From: Fulvivirga sp. M361
GTDB taxonomy: Bacteria; Bacteroidota; Bacteroidia; Cytophagales; Cyclobacteriaceae
Assembly (NCBI RefSeq): GCF_007097395.1
Contig: NZ_VKDC01000002.1
Span: forward strand, 1 to 64,000
Direction of reading: 5' to 3'
Length of the DNA: 64,000 nt
The position numbers and the translations under genes are program-made. Below, piece after piece: positions 63,886 through 64,000 of the stretch; positions within the stretch are counted from its first letter, which is position 1, and every line of letters starts with the position of its first letter. The notes under the pieces are model-generated. The model was not told the origin of the DNA. It worked only from the letters and a program-made list of their open reading frames with translations, and made no database searches.

Positions 63886-64000
63886 CAAAAATGATATCCA
63901 AAGAATTTTATGGTTCGTAATATGAATATCCATTGCTTTTTGTAAATACTTTAGTGGTCAATTTACAATAAATCCATGTAAATACAATCGATTGTATTTG

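Noticed and set aside
1-64000. CRISPR array
   Set aside because: The short repeats near 24.7, 25.5 and 42.6 kb are REP hairpins with irregular spacing and a RAYT, not equal-length repeats with unique spacers.
1-64000. tRNA or rRNA genes
   Set aside because: No cloverleaf or conserved rRNA stretch was recognised in the spacers by eye.

Overview
The window looks like a piece of a marine or algal-associated Bacteroidota chromosome, probably Cytophagales-like. The order is inferred; the phylum is well supported by a SusC/SusD pair, an ECF sigma/FecR regulatory pair, three type IX secretion (T9SS) C-terminal sorting domains, and many lipoproteins with short Bacteroidota-type signal peptides. Almost everything from about 10.1 to 63.9 kb is a single very large polysaccharide utilization locus (PUL) read on the minus strand. 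Two sulfatases lie on the plus strand.

Left part (1-8.5 kb): mixed, low-density DNA. It holds an ECF sigma factor with a very short membrane partner, a run of three tiny coupled ORFs, an unusual three-domain regulator (alpha/beta hydrolase, degenerate class III cyclase, AraC DNA-binding domain), an RRNAD1/METTL25-type methyltransferase, a secreted protein with an HExxH motif and an AraC regulator. A gene-poor kilobase follows. It carries a 308-bp MITE-like element with 19-bp terminal inverted repeats and a 9-bp target duplication, plus one copy of a dispersed repeat.

Middle part (8.5-38.4 kb): seven type I sulfatases. One is fused to an aldose 1-epimerase. They are interspersed with a GH16 enzyme bearing a ricin-type lectin and a T9SS tail, a GH2 beta-galactosidase-like enzyme, a GH3 enzyme, a secreted VCBS/ASPIC protein, a CE15-like esterase, a PhoD-like phosphatase, a second metallophosphatase beside a truncated phosphatase N-terminus, a Tat-exported class V aminotransferase and a five-bladed beta-propeller glycosidase. 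A REP-associated tyrosine transposase (RAYT) sits between two copies of its palindromic doublet. A decayed serine recombinase lies upstream of the small gene near 14.7 kb.

Right part (38.4-63.9 kb): GH97, a heparinase II/III-family lyase, GH88, GH92, a transglutaminase-like protein, a second GH3, a 1266-residue T9SS multidomain protein with an unrecognised toroid-like N-terminal half, GH105, SusD, SusC (with an STN signalling domain), FecR, ECF sigma and a DUF4861 protein.

Working model (inference): SusC/SusD import sulfated oligosaccharides. SusC also signals through FecR to the ECF sigma factor. Surface GH16, the 1266-residue protein and the lyase cut the polymer, GH88 and GH105 remove unsaturated uronyl ends left by lyases, sulfatases desulfate, and GH2, GH3, GH92 and GH97 trim the sugars. 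The substrate is probably a sulfated, uronate-containing heteropolysaccharide, perhaps with galactose, but the sequence does not settle which. REP palindromes have spread into the locus, and two copies now lie in the apparent 5' coding ends of the GH88 and lyase genes.
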